A stretch of DNA of 36,247 nucleotides, from the NCBI GenBank assembly GCA_016935115.1, contig JAFGRN010000023.1, positions 1 to 36,247 of the forward strand. The letters are read 5' to 3'. Of the stretch, positions 34,350-36,247 are shown piece after piece. Position 1 is the first letter of the stretch; each line of letters opens with the position of its first letter. The DNA comes from Candidatus Omnitrophota bacterium. Its GTDB lineage: Bacteria; Omnitrophota; Gorgyraeia; 2-01-FULL-45-10. The translations under genes and the position numbers were made by a program. The notes below the pieces were generated by a model. The model was not told where the DNA came from. It saw nothing but the letters and a program-made list of their open reading frames with translations, and made no database searches.

Positions 34350-36182
34350 TTAATTCACCGCCCTGCCGGAGGCCGCGACCATCGCCTTTATTTCGCCGCA
34401 AATTTCATCCTTAAGAAGTTCCTCTACAGGCATAGGCATGGTCATGGACCAGTTGGTCCTGGCGATGGTGCCGGGCCGGTTTATCCTCTCCCGGTACATA
34501 TCGCCTTTGAATGCGCCGGCAAGATAGAGATAATCTATAAATAGTTCTATGGAAAATATTGACCGTGACATAAGCGTTACTTTAAGCGCCGCTTTCATTA
34601 TTTCGGCGTCGCACTCTTCCCGCATCGGGCCCCTGATCTTAAACTGCCCCCAGAGCTTTTCTTTCTCCTTATACGTATTAAGGTACATGTCGAGGAAATC
34701 CGCCAGCTCTTCCTCCCGCTTTCCGAGTATCCCCGCATAGATCTCTTTAGTAGCCACGATATCCTGCCAACGCAGCCGCCCATGCCTCGACCGTTTCGCG
34801 TCGAAAAGAAGCTCCTTTACGCGCCCGAAATCTATCCCGCGCTCGCCGCACTTCCTTATAAATAATGCCTCGTCCACTGTGCCCGCCTCATTTTCCCACC
34901 AGGCGGCCCAGTTCGTGGTATCGTGCGTTGAGAGCATGGCTACGGATATTTCGCGATACTCCTTAGGCGCAAGAAAGTCGTGCTTCGTCTGCCAGTCTTT
35001 CACCCAGCGTTCCACCTCATTCCCCGGAATGCCCAGCTCCTTCAGTGTCTCGGGACATGCCCTGGGTATCATTCCCAGGTCCTCGGCGCAGAGCAGCATA
35101 TCCGAGCTTTTTATCATGACCGATAATATGGCCCGCCCATGGTCTCCCCACACATTCTCATCCGGCGGGTCAAAAGTCCCCTTGAGCCCTTCATTCTCCA
35201 GCGGATCGGTATAGGGGATGCTCCATATGCGGAACAGGCCGACCACATGGTCGACTCTAAGTATATCATAAAAATTACCGGCATATTTCAGTTTCTCTTT
35301 AAGGTATTTGAATTTATCATCGGCTATCCTGTCCCAGTCATATGTCGGCATCCCCCATCTCTGGCCCTTGGAACAGTACATATCCGGCGGCGCTCCGGCG
35401 GCAAAATCGAGCTTAAAATACTCGGGATGCGCCCAGACATCCGCGCTGTCCCGGGAAATAAGGATGGGTAGATCGCCTTTTATCAATATTTTCCTGGAGG
35501 CAGCATATTTTTTAGCCGCTGAAAATTGCCCGCACAGCACCCACTGCACCCATTTCTGGAACAGTATATCTTTTTTATGTTTCTCTTCAAACTGCGAAAG
35601 CGCGTCGGCGTCCCGATAGGCATACCCCTCGTTCCAGTCATACCACGGCTTTCCCTGATGGGCGCTCTTTAGGACTTTATAAAGAGCAAAATCATCAAGC
35701 CAGTATTTATTCGCGCGGATAAATTTATTGAACTCTGCCGGTTTTCCCGCGGCGAGGCCATTTTCAAATATATCCCACAGAACCTGGCGTTTCTCTTCCT
35801 TTATGGCGTAATCTACATATCCCGCGCCTGCTGGCAGCATCTTCTTTATCTTTTCTATCCTGGCTCTTATGGCCTTGTCCCTGCTCTCAGGCATTGAATT
35901 GAGCGATACATATGAAGGTTCGAGAGCGAATGAGCTTACGGCATCATATGGGCAGAAGGTGGCGCCTATCTCATTCATAGGAAGGAGCTGGATAATGGAT
36001 AAATCCGCCTTTTCGCAGAAATCCATAAGAAGTTTCAGGTCATCCAGGTCGCCTATTCCCGTAGTATTCTTCGAATATGCCGAGAAGAGCGGCACCAGGA
36101 GTCCCGCGCGCCTATGGGTGCCTATCCTGTTCCATTTATCAGATGAAGCGGTCTTCAAAAGATCGACCTTATCCTGGGGCAT
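34350..36182 (-). CDS. malQ: 4-alpha-glucanotransferase (GH77)
   Basis: Amylomaltase-type enzyme that moves glucan chains. The GH77 active-site residues are visible: nucleophile Asp in RVDHVVGLFRIW, acid/base Glu in CAEDLGMIPR, and Asp in LSTHDTTNWAAWW. GIGDLDDLKLLMDF and WGMPTYDWD are family blocks. At 610 residues it is about 100 longer than typical bacterial MalQ, mainly in the C-terminal part after the catalytic core. The ribosome-binding site AAGGAG is strong. No other glycogen or maltose genes are in the window, so its link to the downstream genes is unclear. Confidence 0.93.
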   Translation of the reverse strand: MPQDKVDLLKTASSDKWNRIGTHRRAGLLVPLFSAYSKNTTGIGDLDDLKLLMDFCEKADLSIIQLLPMNEIGATFCPYDAVSSFALEPSYVSLNSMPESRDKAIRARIEKIKKMLPAGAGYVDYAIKEEKRQVLWDIFENGLAAGKPAEFNKFIRANKYWLDDFALYKVLKSAHQGKPWYDWNEGYAYRDADALSQFEEKHKKDILFQKWVQWVLCGQFSAAKKYAASRKILIKGDLPILISRDSADVWAHPEYFKLDFAAGAPPDMYCSKGQRWGMPTYDWDRIADDKFKYLKEKLKYAGNFYDILRVDHVVGLFRIWSIPYTDPLENEGLKGTFDPPDENVWGDHGRAILSVMIKSSDMLLCAEDLGMIPRACPETLKELGIPGNEVERWVKDWQTKHDFLAPKEYREISVAMLSTHDTTNWAAWWENEAGTVDEALFIRKCGERGIDFGRVKELLFDAKRSRHGRLRWQDIVATKEIYAGILGKREEELADFLDMYLNTYKEKEKLWGQFKIRGPMREECDAEIMKAALKVTLMSRSIFSIELFIDYLYLAGAFKGDMYRERINRPGTIARTNWSMTMPMPVEELLKDEICGEIKAMVAASGRAVN

Positions 36183-36247
36183 ACCTCTCCTTGGTAAAAG
36201 ATTATCTTATTATACTATATAAGTACTCCTGTAAAATCAATAGAAAA
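36183..36247 (-). promoter_or_regulatory. possible promoter and ribosome-binding site of malQ
   Basis: The minus strand carries TATAAT-like AT-rich text (ATATAGTATAATAAG) about 30 nt before the ATG. A TTGATT lies further up, but spacing is poor: 15 nt to TATAGT or 20 nt to TATAAT. The AAGGAG before the ATG is clear. The window ends here. Confidence 0.4.

Overview
The window is a dense, almost entirely minus-strand bacterial chromosome segment with 38 protein genes and one tRNA gene. Most junctions are 4-nt (ATGA) or 1-nt (TAATG) overlaps or very short gaps. The organism looks like an uncultured diderm: it has an MCE/Mla lipid-transport module and a PpiD/SurA-like anchored chaperone. It also carries three gene blocks whose order matches Bacillus-type Firmicutes. 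I suspect Candidatus Omnitrophota (OP3) or a related lineage from overall gene content, but I cannot prove the phylum from sequence alone.

Region 1 (369-17379, minus) appears to be one very long operon read from a perfect TTGACA-17-TATAAT promoter at 17409-17437. In transcription order it is ilvE, mcsA, mcsB, clpC, a TamB/AsmA-like protein, mlaE, mlaF, mlaD, yacL-like PIN/TRAM, ispD, ispF, cysE, cysS, tmk, holB, yaaT/ricT, metG. Bacillus subtilis has (ctsR) mcsA mcsB clpC radA disA yacL ispD ispF gltX cysE cysS and, elsewhere, tmk..holB yaaT..metS. Here ctsR, radA, disA and gltX are missing, and a four-gene envelope lipid-transport module sits where radA-disA would be. The 3' end holds about 370 bp of non-coding, hairpin-rich DNA with direct and inverted repeats.

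Region 2 (17380-18231) is a divergent promoter region and the only plus-strand gene, a membrane-anchored SurA/PpiD-type chaperone without a PPIase domain. It converges on amrS with 3 nt between the stop codons.

Region 3 (18235-28170, minus) reads tRNA-Leu(CAG), purB, purC, purM, purD, purE, tsaC, ywlE-like phosphatase, rpiB, glyA, dCMP deaminase, nrdR, amrS. The tRNA has a near-perfect promoter and may lead the purine operon. tsaC-ywlE-rpiB-glyA again mirrors Bacillus. A 21-bp copy of the tRNA 3' end lies 147 bp downstream of the real one.

Region 4 (28225-36182, minus) reads malQ, a HAD-IB phosphatase, a class III aminotransferase, a PaaK-like adenylating enzyme, a sodium:neurotransmitter-type symporter, a 34-residue MetS-type small subunit absent from the ORF track, and rlmN.

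The most interesting system is a complete-looking protein-arginine-phosphorylation quality-control set: McsA activator, McsB kinase with its RDxxRA pArg-sensing motif, ClpC with both pArg-pocket glutamates, and a YwlE-like phosphatase about 6 kb away. It lies in a diderm, without CtsR, and is co-transcribed with an outer-membrane lipid-transport machine.
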